Source of the DNA: Gossypium raimondii
Taxonomy: Eukaryota > Streptophyta > Magnoliopsida > Malvales > Malvaceae
NCBI RefSeq assembly: GCF_025698545.1
Contig: NC_068569.1
Span: forward strand, 24,490,001-24,554,000
Direction: 5' to 3'
Length of the DNA: 64,000 nucleotides
Below the pieces are notes generated by a model, which saw only the letters and a list, made by a program, of their open reading frames with translations, was not told the DNA's origin and did no database searches. Of the stretch, positions 40,605-53,900 are shown one piece after another. The translations under genes and the position numbers were made by a program. Positions within the stretch are counted from its first letter, which is position 1; each line of letters starts with the position of its first letter.

Positions 40605-40933
40605 AGCAGTTCCCTCTACCATTATCAATGCCATCACTTGCCATGAACCTCTTAAACTTAAACGCCATTGAATCTTCTCACTCCTTTGGATCATAACCTA
40701 TATTTGGCACCATGAAATTAATAACTCCATTATCAGGGAGATCAAATATCTAAGACAATGTCTTCTCTGTCACGCAATCAGGCACCACAAAGAGTGCTAA
40801 TAGGTGCCTTATTACCCCTTACAAAATCATTAGTTTCAAATAAAGCATCTCATCTTGCTTGATTTCTTTAACACAATTTTCTGCAACACCTTTGATTTCA
40901 ATCAATACTCTATCTTTAATATAAGGATATTTA

Positions 40934-41586
40934 GGGCTTATTTAGTAGTGCTTAAAAAATATTTTTGGTTGAAATTTTAACTTTTAAAAGCATTTTTAAA
41001 AATACTTTTCAAAATCACTTCGAAAGAGAAGTTAAAATTTTAACTTTTTTCTCAAAAACACTTTTGATGCTTAATTATTTTTCACCTCTTCAAAAATATA
41101 GTATTTTCCTTTCTTTTTTTTCTTGGTGCTTAATTACAAATGTGTTAAAATCATTAATTAAAAATAAAATTATATTTTTGAAATAATAAAATATGTTAAT
41201 ATCTAATTACAAATATTTAATGGTTATATTTAACTATTTAAAATATAGTTTATATATTCTAATTAAATTTTATAAATAATTAATATTTATTGTTTAAAAT
41301 ATTTAAAATTTATATTTCATATATTAAAATTTTAACAAGAAGTTATAATAATTTTTTATATTCTTACTAAAATATAATAATATTAATTAATTTGAACATT
41401 ATTTAAATGCATATTTGTTATTTGATAATAACATGTCTAAAATGGACATTTTATTTCTCAAATGTATTTTTTGACAAGAATGCTTAACACTCAAATCTTA
41501 AACTAAAATTTTTAAAGTACTTCTCAAAATCACTTTTTTGCAGTATCTTTCAAAAGTACTTTTAAAAAATATTACTAAATTAGCCC
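40934..41586. mobile_element. Tourist-like MITE (PIF/Harbinger), 653 bp
   Basis: Terminal inverted repeats GGGCTTATTTAGTAGT and GGGCTAATTTAGTAAT are directly flanked by TTA on both sides (40931-40933 and 41587-41589). That 3-bp duplication is the PIF/Harbinger signature. The insertion point lies inside the P450 relic, between the codons for the NL and KYP segments. The arms stay similar for some tens of bases ('aagtacttttaaaaa' type) around an AT-rich core. Confidence 0.75.
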
Positions 41587-41704
41587 TTAATCAAATTTCC
41601 CATTATCCACCGTAAATTTGTAGAGGTTGTATAAGCAATAACATCGATAAACTTAGAGGCCAAAGTAACAATCTTTTCTTCATCAAGTTTCCTTTTCTCA
41701 TTTA

Positions 41705-41854
41705 GGGTGAGTTTGGATGGGTGGTGCGTTTACCTGCGGTTAGTGTAAAAACAACGGTGGTGGTGATATTAGATACTGTAGCGATACTGTAGCATGAGAC
41801 AAAAAGTAAGCTAAACACACCGCACCGCACCCAATCGACCATCCAAACCAACCT
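41705..41854. mobile_element. Tourist-like MITE (PIF/Harbinger), 150 bp
   Basis: Ends GGGTGAGTTTGGATGG and AGGTTGGTTTGGATGG (reverse complement of the right end) are flanked by TTA at 41702-41704 and 41855-41857. The body contains 'gatactgtagcgatactgtagc'-type sequence and 'cgcaccgcaccc'. It splits the P450 relic just before the EKRKL segment. Confidence 0.75.
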
Positions 41855-41910
41855 TTAGCAATTCCAAATCCATCAAAATATCAACATATGTCGAACACAT
41901 TAATAAAATG

Positions 41911-42669
41911 TATTGGTAATTGCCCTGTCATATTGTCATCACACCATTAATGACAGATAGCGGCACACTTTCAATAACCAATAATGTAACGAATCGATAA
42001 TGTTAGTGATCATATAATAATTTTAAAAGTTTATTGACCAAAAGATAATTTAAACTATACATAAGTGACCAAACTTGTAATTTACCTTCTAAAAATTTGC
42101 ATAACAAACAAAATAGAATTATAAAAATATTGAATTCCTTTTTAATAAACAAAAAGTTTTGAGGCTTCATTGAAAAAATCCTCAAAATAATTAAAAAATT
42201 AATTAAATTCTTTATCGAAAATAACATCTAATTAAATCATTTAAATCAATAATTTCACTTCATTAAATCTTAAAACATAGTTTTCAATCAAAACTCTTCG
42301 ACAAATAGAAAAGTAATAGTTGACATGATAATTGAAAGTTGACGTGGTCGCTAACATGGGAAAATGATGATGTGATTGTAGACGAAAAACTCACTCAATT
42401 ACAAAACACTATGTGTCAAGTTAAAATTATTGTGGGTCAAGCCAAAATTACCTTGGGGTAAAAAATGACTTCATATATTATGTCATAATTATTTTCTCTA
42501 TTTTTTGTCAAAAAAATATTTTCTCTAATTAATTTAATTTAATTAAAGGGTAAATAATAAAATTTATATTATCACTAATTAATTATAAAATAATTAAGTG
42601 ATAATATTAAATGATTATTTTATATCTAATTAGCTAAAATTAATAAGGGATAAGTAATAAATAAGAGAA
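41911..42669. other. AT-rich spacer
   Basis: No coding sequence is recognised. P450 similarity fades out near 41910. The rest is low-complexity with worn 'agtgaccaaac'-type MITE phrases. Confidence 0.4.
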
Positions 42670-43858
42670 GGGTTAATGTACTATTTGCCTCCCAAAATTG
42701 CATCCAATTATCACTTTAGTACCTAAAGAAAATTTTTATCACTTTGGTACCTGAAGTTTTCAATCCGTTATCAATTTGCTCAGTTTTAATTGACGTTGAA
42801 AAAAGGCCCACGTCACCCAAACTTTAATTTCTAGAAATAAAAGTAAAAAAAGGAAAAAGGGTAAACCATAAAAAAAGCAAAAAAAATCTGAAAAATTCTC
42901 ATTTTCTTAAAAATCATAAAAATATATAGAATTATATAAAATCCCATAATTTTAAAATATTTATTTTATTTTTTAAAAGACATAGAACACAAAAAGATAT
43001 AAAATACAAAAATTATTAAATCAATTCAGAAAATCTAAAAAATAACAAATCAGAAAAAAATTGAAACTAATATAAAGTTTCTAGAAATTTTTTGTTAAAA
43101 TATAATTTTTTTAAAAGTGCGAAAATACAAAAGTGTAAAAATCAGAAAATTATAAAAAATATAAAATAAGAAAAGAATATGGAAAACTTTAAAATATTGA
43201 AAACAATTTTTATCACTTTGCTCATAGCGTAATATATTTTTTAAGATTTTGAATCTAGTAATCGAATTTAAAGATTTCCATATAAAATAAAGAAAAAGAC
43301 AACCAAAATCACACTTTTTTAATTTTATATTTTCATTCACATGTTTTAAAGCTTTTCATATTTTTCTGAATTTTTAAATTTTTGAGATTTTTCTGAATTT
43401 GTTTTGATAATTTTGTAATTTCACTTTTTTTCTCTAATTTATGTATTTTTAAACAGAAAATATATATTTTAGGTTCTGGAAATATATAACTTTCCATATA
43501 TTTTCTTTTCTAATTTGTTAAAATTTTTGAGATTTTTCTGAATATGTTTGACACTTTTTTTGTATTTTTCTCTTCTTTGTGTTTTATGCATTTTAAAAAA
43601 ATAAAATAAAAATATTTTTAATTTATGGATTTTATATAATTCTATTTCTGGTTTTAAAAAAATTGAATTATTTTTCTAATTTTTCTGATTTTTAAATTTA
43701 TTTTTGGAAAACAAAGTTTGGGTCACTCTTTTTAACTCCATTAATGACGGGAGTAAACTGGCAACGGATAGGAAACGTCATGTACTAAATTAATACAAAA
43801 ATTTAAGTACTAAAGTGATAATTAAGTGTAACTTTGGGGGCAAATAGTATATTAACTC
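42670..43858. mobile_element. Mutator-like TIR element, ~1.2 kb
   Basis: The left end GGGTTAATGTACTATTTGCC and the reverse complement of the right end GAGTTAATATACTATTTGCC continue to match for about 150 bases (AATTATCACTTTAGTAC, then 'gacgt', 'gggtgac' arms). Flanking 9-mers ATAAGAGAA and ATAAAAGAG agree at 7 of 9 positions, as expected for an aged Mutator duplication. The interior is AT-rich and repetitive without a transposase, so it is non-autonomous. Confidence 0.65.
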
Positions 43859-44949
43859 ATAAAAGAGTTTAAATTCCTTGTATAACAATCAAATGAAGAA
43901 ATTAAATTTGACATATGCCTTTTATCAATTATGGAAAAAGCTTGCCTTCCAATTCAATTTAACCATTATAAAAGTTGAGGATTGAAATTGTTATTTTACT
44001 AATTAAAAAGTACCACTTAACAGTCAAGTGGTAAAAAATAATTTTGAATAATTTAGTAATCAAATTATAATTTTTTAATTAAATTATCAAAACGATGTGA
44101 CTAATGTTTTCAAAATTAAAATAGTTTAAAATAGTAAAACTACAAAGTTTTTAAAACATAATAAAATGTATATTTCCTATTAAATTTAAATGGTTTAACA
44201 TACAAATAAAAAGATATTTCATATTTTTATACTTTTTTAATGAAATTTTTATTTTTTAAAATCTTAGTTATAAATTATTATTATTTCAAAATTATGAATT
44301 ATTAACAATGTTTCAATTTTATTGATGATTAACTTTACTTGATTTATTCGATAATCAACAACAAAATTTAACCATTATTTTTTATTGAATTCATATTTTA
44401 ATATTAAAAATAAATTTCATAAATGGTTAATATTTGGCATATTGGTAGTATATTTTTATTTCATAATTAACCTTAAAAATGTTATTTGTCTATTTATTTT
44501 TAAAATATTTATTTATTTTACATATTTTATTATACAATTATAAGGCACTTGTCAACTCCTATTTGTGAGTCTAAAATTTATTTATTTTACATATTTTATT
44601 ATACAATTATAAGGCACTTGTCAACTCCTATTTGTGAGTCTAAAATTCACTAACAGTACACCAAATATTATGTTAAAATTTAGTTAAAAGATAAAAGTCA
44701 AATTGATGAAAATGTAAACATCGGGGCTAAATCTGATATTGTGCATTTAAGTTATTACAAAATAAATGGGTTTAGCTCTCAAATCAATGATCCAAATCCA
44801 TTAATAATTAACTTGCGTTCATCGGTCTTTTGTCTCTCTCTGAAGATCGTTAAAGGAAGCGATCGAAAACTAAGCTGAAGCTCAGCTTAATGTCGCATCG
44901 CATTATTTGTTAATATTATTCCGAATAAAGAGAAAAAAGAGAAGTAAAA
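43859..44949. other. AT-rich spacer and carboxypeptidase promoter
   Basis: Mostly low-complexity. The tandem duplication at 44507-44647 and, from about 44800, a more balanced stretch that should hold the promoter and 5' UTR of the carboxypeptidase gene are the only landmarks. Confidence 0.4.
44507..44647. repeat. Perfect 69-bp tandem duplication
   Basis: Two head-to-tail copies with a period of 69 bases and no mismatch over about 141 bases ('aaggcacttgtcaactccta' at 44543 and 44612). The lack of divergence in an otherwise decayed region means that it is recent, or an assembly artefact. Confidence 0.9.
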
Positions 44950-47900
44950 ATGAATCTCAAATTTTGTATCCTTTTCTCATTCTTTGTTCGCAACGTAATC
45001 GCCAGAGGCGGCTATCGCAGCACTTCTTTATCTTCAGCTGCAGGTCCTCTTCTCTCTCTTTGCTTCTCTTTACAGCTTAGTAGTTGAGAATTATGGTTCC
45101 TAATGTTCTTTTCTTTTTTTATCTATGTTGCATATACAAGTAAATAAATTTACGTTGTTAAGGAAACAAAGGAAGCCCCATGATCTTTGAATTTTTACAT
45201 GGTTTGACCGGGATTTTTTTTCTGTGTTTAATTTACAAACGATTGATTTTTTGCTAACCCATTTTTTTATATAGATTTAGGGTTTGAAAATGAGAGTTAT
45301 GCCGGTTCTGGAAGGCATTTGATCGAGGAAAACCAGTCTCACCACCCGAGGTGTTTTTTTTTTCTTTTTCATTAATAATTGAAGTTTGATTAACTTTTTG
45401 TGTTTTGTGAGTAATTTGAGGAGTTGTTATTACAGAACTGATATTGCTCGTGGCTACATGACTAACTCGGAACTAGAAAGGGCGGTGAAGGAATTTGGGC
45501 GAAGATGTAGCCACATTTCTAGAATATACAGGTGATTATTTCTATTTTTTTTGCTTTTCTTGCCTATAATATTTTCCGATTTTTATGATGGATTTAAGTA
45601 GGAATTTTCTCATTAAAGGAATGGATAGTTTTGTGGAATGAATGGAGTTGTTTAGTGTTCCATGGAGGTTATATACTGATTGGTTCTTTATTACTCTCTT
45701 TGAGGGCATTTTTGATTTTGGGATCAGTATTGGAGAAAGTGTGCGTGGTTTTCCACTGGTAATAGTTTTGTTTCAACTTGCTTCCTTTTCTGTACATACA
45801 TGTTCGCAATTATTTCCTAATGATTTTTGTTACACTATTGTGAACCATTTGTGTTTGTAAGTGTTTGGTGATTCTTTTTGTGTAGTGGGTGATAGAGATT
45901 TCTGACAAACCAGGCCGGGAAGAGCCTGAACCTGCATTCAAGGTAAATGATTTAGTGCTCTATTACCTATGCGCCTGCATGGTTATGCACTGTTTTAATT
46001 AGTGATTGCTAATTTGGTTTCCTATTTTGAAGTTGATTGGGTTTTTGTGAATATTTAAATCAAATGGTGATTGTTTTACAAAAGATTCCCTTTTAACATG
46101 GCTAAGAACTTAGGAATTGAATTGAAGAAACTATTAAAATAAAATGGAGGAAAATGAAATTTGAGATGTTGAAATATTAGAAGCTTTTATCAGGGAAACA
46201 AATATATTTATATATCTTGCAGTTATAGGATAAAGGATTTATAGTTAACCTGGTAGTATAGTACCTGAAGTTAGACAACAAAGTACTAGGATCAATAGAG
46301 TGTTATACAATTACAGTAAATCTTCCTAAGGACTATGTTATCTTATATGTGTTCAAGGAGGAAAAGTATTCGGTATAGCAATTCTGGAATCTAATTTGAA
46401 ATTGAATTATGTTTGAAGAAAGTTTCAATAGTAAAGGTTTAAAAAATGTGCACCAAAGTTTAGACCTTTCTTTTCACATTTCACATTCTCTGATAAATTG
46501 TATTTTTCTCTCTTCAACAGCCTTCTATTGTTCATTTTTATTAAAATGTACCCTGTTTTTTATCAAGTATTACACCTATTTTTGTGACAATTATGGAGAA
46601 TGTGAATTTCTATGACAATTCTTTTCCACCCTAGGAGCATGATTACGTTCTTCATATTTTCTCAAATGGTGGTTGGAGACTTCAAGTTTGTTTTCCTTTC
46701 TATTTCATCATCATGACTCATTTTTTGTTCAAAATGTAGTTTATTAACTGCTATTAAAGGAACTATTATTCTGTTTTCTATGGGTCAACTCACCTCATTT
46801 GTTTGAAATTGCAGTTCATTGGTAATGTGCATGGTGATGAACCTGTTGGTCGTGAGCTTCTTTTGCTTCTTGCGAATTGGATATGTGACAACTATAAGAG
46901 GGACCCATTGGTATTTTTCTATTCCTTTTACTGCATGTAAGTGTATTTCTTCTTTTTTCTTGCATGATGTTGTGAATGATATTTATGTGCCTTTTTCAGT
47001 GTTTTCTCCATAATAATTCCTTGGTTTAAGCACTGTGGTTTTTTTACTTATTATCATACTTCATTCGTGGGTTATTTGTTGAGGCTTAATGCTATTTTAA
47101 GATACTTTTTATTATTATTTTATTTTCTAGTTGTTTCTGAGACATTTTAGAGACACCCCCGTCACTCCATGGTCATTGGAAGAAGTGGTTTGCTTGAGAA
47201 CTGAATCATACATCTGAACAACTATAAGATATTTTGTATTTGCATTGGGTAATATATTCTGATGTCTTTGACATATTTAATCAATAGAAAGGTTGCAGGT
47301 ATGTCTATACACACCTTATACATAAAGAAACACATATGCAGTCGTGTGAGTGATCCATAGGGCCCAGCCCACTATTTACATGATTGCTTTTTCTCAGTCA
47401 AAAAGAGAATTGATTCTTCATTCACTCATTCACTAAAATGTTGATCTTCTTTATTATGGCCTTCCCTATTTACAAATATTACTTTGATAATACTATTTGA
47501 TGATTTCTATCAATTAAGTATGCTTTCTGTTTATATTTGTCTGGTTAAGCATGTACATAACATTCATCTTTCACAGCTGCTGTAATTTTATGACCCTTAT
47601 CACATTATTTTATAAAATTGCCTAATCTATAGTATTTGTTGATGGTACAGGTTGACTTGATTGTTACCAAGGTTCACCTTCACATACTTCCATCAATGAA
47701 TCCTGATGGATTTTCTTTTAGGAGACGTGGTAATGCAAATAATGTTGATCTAAATCGAGATTTTGCAGATCAGGTAACTCTACTGCAATATTGATTTTAA
47801 GTTTGAGGCATTTGATTTCAAGTTGAACCTCATAGATCACAAACAAATGGATCTTCTAAGACTGGTATATATCTAATGTTGAAAGGTGTATTTTGGTTTT

Positions 47901-50900
47901 CTTCAACTTCATCAACAAGTTCAAGTTAAAAAAATCCTAATTAAATCTTTGGTGTTAAGGATTATGCTCTTCCCAAATCAGGATTGATAATATAATTTGT
48001 AGGATTTATCATAGTTCCATAACATCTTGCAGGAAGGTGGTGTGCAGACTAAATTAGGAAAGCTATGCAATGGTGAATAAGATGGTTGAAACTTCATTCA
48101 GTACCTCCCATTTTCTAGTCAACTTGACATAATAATAAATGAAATGTAAAAATTCTTTTTAACAATACAATACAAATTTCTATGTTGCTCCTTATGACCT
48201 TAATATATGATATAGTTATATCAGTTTTTTTTAATTATGGAAACCCTTGTGCTTTCATATTTGTAGATGATCTTCTAACATGTAGAATTTAATAAAAAAA
48301 TTTCAGATTGCATTTTCTCGTTAAAGATAGCATTGGCAGCAGTGTTCACATTCCTATGATTATTCGTTTGTTTTTTGTCATGGAAGAATCTAAAATGTGA
48401 AAGCACATTTTGGTATCATTGGATTGATTGGGCAGAGTTAGAAACTTGAAATCCGAGGTTGATTTGAGATCCTAATTCTTAGGGTCAGTGTTTAATTTTT
48501 CTTTTTCATGGTAATAAAGTTGTGAGTGGTGTTATTATTGCTAGCATATATTTTGTTTGGTTTATAACATTAGAAAGGAATATGTTTTGTATTTCTATTC
48601 ATCCAACTCATCGAAAATGATCCCAACTAAGAATTCATTTTTAAGGTCAAAATTTGATTGGATCCCGTTGTTCATATGTGCATTCTTTTAGTTTGATAAG
48701 CATTGTATATTGCCTTCAGTTGCTCTTCATTCCTAGGTTTTATTGGATTTACTCCTATTCTCCATATTAAATGATCATGACTATTAAAATCTGCCAGTTC
48801 TTCCCTTGGAATAATAATGAGGATGCACGACAACCTGAAACAAAAGCAATTATGAGTTGGTTGAGAGAAATGCGTTTTACAGCATCTGCAAGTTTGCATG
48901 GGGTAATATTTTATTCTCACTTCTCTTGTTGTGTATTTATTAAACTCAGAGAGTGCTATTGTTATTGGACATTGACAATAGCTGTTACTTTTTCCCTGTC
49001 AGTTTTTAGATTGCTTCAATTTCTTGGCAAAACGTTGTAAATGACTATATTTGAAGATAAACATGATAGGCATAGAAGATTTAATCACAAATGATAAGAG
49101 AAGCTTCCCTTCATCATTTATCTTTCTTGGCATCACTTTTATTTCCCTTTTTGAAATATGCAAAGATGCTTCTGTCACCCGACTCTTATCTTGTAAACTT
49201 ATACATATATGTATGTGCATGTATGAGTTGCTTTGAAAGATAACTTAAGGGTGTGTTTAGCATTGTTTCTCAAAAGCACTTTTCTAGCCAAACCAGATTT
49301 TCAAGCCATAAGCAATGCTAAGCAGATAGTTTTTCAAGCTAAAAGTGCTTTTAAAACTAGGCTTTTAAGTCAACTCAAAAAGCTAAAATTTCTAGCTTCT
49401 GGCTTTTGGAAAATCATGTTTGAGCTGAATTATCTATTTCCCCTCATTGTCTAGCCTGAATTTCAGAAATTTATTTTAACTTTACAACATCATGTCTAAA
49501 TAGACATTTTATCTTTTCAAAAGCACTTTTTGATAGCATTGCTGACTACTTAAATCATAAAGCAAACTTTTCAAAAGCAATGCTAAACTAGTTGGAAGTA
49601 AATGCTTAAAGAGTCAAGACTCCATTCTGTAGATCACCTTAGTGTTGCATGCAATGTACCTCTATATTGAACCGATTCTTCATTTTCTTGACAGTCTCTT
49701 GTCTAGCACCCAAATATATATATATATATATATGTGAGTTGCTTTGTGAGAGAAATTAAATACTAGTTAGAACTAGAAGTCAATGCATAAAGAGCAAAGA
49801 CTCCGTTCTGCAGGTAATGTTAGTGTTGCATGGAGTGTACCTCTATTTTGATTCAACTCTTCATTTTTCTTGAAGTACCCTTGTCCAACATCCTTGTCCG
49901 ACACATTTCAGACATGGGTATGGGGATATTACCCTCCAAAAACATGAAAAAAATAAGAAAAAATTGAACAGACCTATGTCAGACGCATACCCATATCCAA
50001 CACTCAAACTCGAGTCAGAGTAACATAAATTTACTAGAGTATTTATCCAACGGTAGAATTCTGTGTGAGGTGCCCAAAGTAAGGGCAATAAGAAAATTTT
50101 AGCTAAATTGGTGTAGTAAAATTTTTGAGGGCTGGAGATAATGTTGCAAAACTGAAGAAATGGAAAACTAAAGCCTGATGCCCCTTCATGTACATGCTGT
50201 GGCCCATCTATGTTTTATTGTTTGGTAAATATATGCCTATTCTTATACTTTAATCTTTGATTTAGGCTCTGATTTATTAATGCTTTTTCTATTTGCTGTT
50301 TCCTATTCATTTTTTTTCTTTTTACTGTATTGTCTTCTTGCAAAAATAGAATAGAAAAAGTATCAACCAAACAGAGCCTTAGTGAGAGTGAGAATTTAAT
50401 TCTAAAGTTTTGTTATCAATTTTAGATTGCTGGCATTCAGATCTAGTAAAAGTTTATACCTTCTAATGATGTACATGGTAGTTCTGTCTCATTACTTCAA
50501 AATATCTGATATTGATGGAATGAGGCTATGAATTTGATCTTGTTTGGTATACAAGAAACTTAAGGGGAGGAGCCTATTAACAATTCATTTTTTACAGGGT
50601 GCACTTGTTGCTAACTATCCATGGGACGCCTCTCTGGATAAAAGGTGATTCTTCTTCGTTATCAGCTTTAAAATTGCAAAGCTGCACCTACAAAATTATT
50701 CAAGTTCCTTGTAGCTCCTGCCTGTTATTTAAATATTTTTTCTAGGCATGCTAAACTATCAGGTGTTATATCTCGGCATTTTAGGCTTCAGCTTAATTCA
50801 TGTTTAAGTTATATTTGTCTAATTCCTTTTTAAGCAAGCAATTTAATTTCCTTGATTTGGTTATTAGATGTTCATAAATGGATGTTTCATCAGTTAAACG

Positions 50901-53900
50901 ATCATAGATTGCATATTTCCATGACATGGTTTACGAGCCTTGTTTCACTTCAATTCTTTTTATTTGCCAATGTCAGCATATATGCTATTTAAATTGTAAT
51001 ACGAACTCTAATAACTTCCTGGTTGACTTCACCATGATCATTTCTGCAATAATGAATGGTTGTAGCCTTGTGGATCCCCATACATTTTGTTTAATTCATA
51101 ATGAGTTTCATTTGTCATAATGTTACTGTTAGTAATGCGACTCTTCTACATCTCTGCACCTTAGGAACAACATGAAATCAGTTCCTTTTGTTATATTAAT
51201 GCAAACTGAATCTTTCAAATGCAATGCTGGACATAGTTTCTCATATTTATATGTATTAAATCAGGAAGAACTATTATGCATGTCCTGATGATGGAACATT
51301 CCGGTTCTTGGCAAGCATATATAGCAAATCTCACTATAACATGTCTTTGAGCAAAGAATTTGAAGGAGGCATTACCAATGGAGCAGCCTGGTAAGCAATT
51401 TGTTTGCTGATTATGATCAGAGAAATTGATTACCTTACAAACCATGCAACTTTTGTTCATCTATGTTTTGCTTTCTATAGTCTGTAATATTAGTCCACTT
51501 TTCATAACTTTTCCTGTTATGTAAGCCAGTGATTCAACTTAATGCAGGTACCCTGTATATGGTGGCATGCAAGATTGGAACTACATATATGGTGGTTGTT
51601 TTGAGTTGACCTTGGAGATTAGTGATAACAAATGGCCTAATGCCAAGGAGGTTAGAATTCTGTCTGAGCCATCTTTTAATTGATAACAAATGACCTTGGA
51701 TTAGGGCTTGCATCAAGCTTCACTGTATAATTATATTCTATACCAGTTCTGGTTTTTTTCTTCTTCTTTTGGAGGAAAACATTGTTGATGTGATTGTTGA
51801 AGTAACTCATAAATCTTACTTTCTAACATGTACTTTATAGAACTGATTTTTAAGGAATGATGTTTAGTTTAAATCTAACACCCCCCCCCCCCCAAAAAAA
51901 AAAAGGAGAAAACCCAATTGAACTGGAGTGCAATACTTTAGCATTCATTATGGTTAGCTTGATTTGTATTCTTTAGTGCACTGAGCTTCTGAAAAGGTGG
52001 AGGCCTTTTCTAGTTTTCTTATTTTTTTATTATAAAAGTTTAGTGATAGAAAGATAGGGAGTCATACTTTTCACCTAGCGTTCTTTGCTTCTTAACTCGG
52101 TCAAATCACAGGAGAGTGCCCCTTCTTTATGCTTATCTTGTAATGAATTCTTTTTTTCCCCTCAAGATCCTGCTAAATCCTAAAATTTAGTTATTTTAAA
52201 CTTGCTCTAGCTCAGAAATTTTATGCAGATGTGTTGCTTTAGATAAAAAGGACCTCATCACTTTCTTCAACATTTTTGTTATTTCTTATATCTTGTATGC
52301 CAATGTCTCCTTTGTCCTTTTCTGAATTCCCTTTGCCTTAGTCTTTTCATACAATATCTATGTCTATTTTTTGGTTTTTCTTAAAATTCAAATTTCAGGT
52401 AATAGTGGTGTTTTTCAAAGCTGTTTGGAGTGATTTTTCTTAATTTGAACCCTAGGCATTGAGATGTAGAATCTTTAATGTTTCGTCCCATGGTTTTCTT
52501 AAAACCAAGCAGTTAAATACTTTTGAAGGTGTTTTGATGCTATTTTGTGGAGCATGTATTTTGGATGCGGTAAAGAATGTTTTAAAACTGCTTCATTTTT
52601 CATAAGTTTGTTTTAATTGTAGGAAATTTATTATGGTGGCCTTCTACTTTATTCTCTTCAATTGGCACCTTATTGGTTCTTTTATTTATCACGATGTTGT
52701 CAAATATCAAATCCCTCTTATGCTGATACTGAAGAATATCAGAAATTATATCGCAAATTATCTCTGCCTCTATGGAATTAAATTAGGTGTTTTGGTCTTT
52801 GTAGTGTCTTGTCAATGTCCCTCTTTTCAGCTCTCTCGTAATTGGCAAAAAACTAATTAGCAAGAATAAATGCTAATACAATAACTATGAAATAGAAGTG
52901 GAACACTTATAGTAGTTATTGTTGCCCTGTTCTTTTTTTTTTTTTGGCTTGAAATCGTTGCCTTATTCTGCAGATGCTTTAAGTAACTTTTCTTGCATAT
53001 ACATGATCATTTTTCCATTTCTATTTTCTCTCTCTCAATATATGAACCTTGTTGGTTTTGTATCTTCTCAAGTAGATAGTTCTTGGCTCTTGGCAGCATT
53101 CGGTTAACTTATTTTGATATCAGCCTGTTTGGAAAGTTAATTTAGATAGTGTTCATTCTTGTTTTTACTATTTCTTGTTGCCTTTTTTCATCTTCTTTTC
53201 TAATTGTAATGTGCAGCTTCCTACCATTTGGGAGTACAACAAAATGAGCATGCTAAATCTTGTTGCGAGCCTTGTTAAGGTACTCTGCAGTTTGGCTTTA
53301 AAAATCTCTGGTATTGAAAATTGAAATAGATTTCATTTTCTTTCTGCATCTTTTTTGTATAAAAGAATATTTTTCTAAAATCTATCTTGTCGGAGGTATT
53401 ATGGATAACAATCTTAAATATTCAACAAAGTGGAATACTTATACAGTTTTTTCTGTCTACGAATCATTGATCTATGCCACTTGTATATTTTTAGACAGGA
53501 GTTCATGGAAGGGTCTTTTCTTCAGACAGTGGAAGGCCATTGCCTGGGTTGATCACAATCAAGGGAATAAATTACACGGTTTGTTCATATATATATATGC
53601 TGTCATAATACACAGACATCTCCTTATTAACCATATTATTGTCACAGAAATCATAGTGTAAGGATTCTGATTTGGAATGTATCAGTTTATTCACTGGCAC
53701 TAAAGGAGAGCAATTAACTGTCTTGTTGAAGTCACTTTGACTTTCGTATATACTATGATCACTGAGAATTCATCATTTCTCCCTAGAATGGAAAATTTTA
53801 ATCTGCTTAGATTCGGCCTGTTATATGAGAACATAGAGCATTTTTTGAATTTGTGAAGTTCACTTTTTCCCGGTTTAGGATGTAATTTCTGAAGAATTTT

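Larger units (their letters stand above)
40605..41910 (-). pseudogene. Cytochrome P450 relic (CYP89-like), split by two MITEs
   Basis: With the two insertions (41705-41854 and 40934-41586) set aside, the minus strand keeps one P450 frame. It reads YVDILMDLEL, then NEKRKLDEEKIVTLASKFIDVIAYTTSTNLRWIMGNL, KYPYIKDRVLIEIKGVAEN, and finally VPDCVTEK...NGVINFMVPNIGYDPKE and SMAFKFKRFM. In live CYP89/CYP77-type enzymes these are the I-helix (AGTDTTST, here VIAYTTST), KYP segment, K-helix, DPKxWEDP and FxPERF (here FKFKRF). Three in-frame stops interrupt it; one replaces the K-helix glutamate of ExxR (MIL-stop-GVIRH). The N-terminal half and the heme-cysteine loop are missing, so it is a dead, truncated host gene. 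The family call rests on the YVDTLLDLELP...EKRKL similarity. Confidence 0.75.

Noticed and set aside
48672-49040. Overlapping open frames on both strands
   Set aside because: They only read through carboxypeptidase exon 8 and its intron borders.
51882-51904. Adjacent C and A homopolymers
   Set aside because: Ordinary slippage tract in a carboxypeptidase intron.
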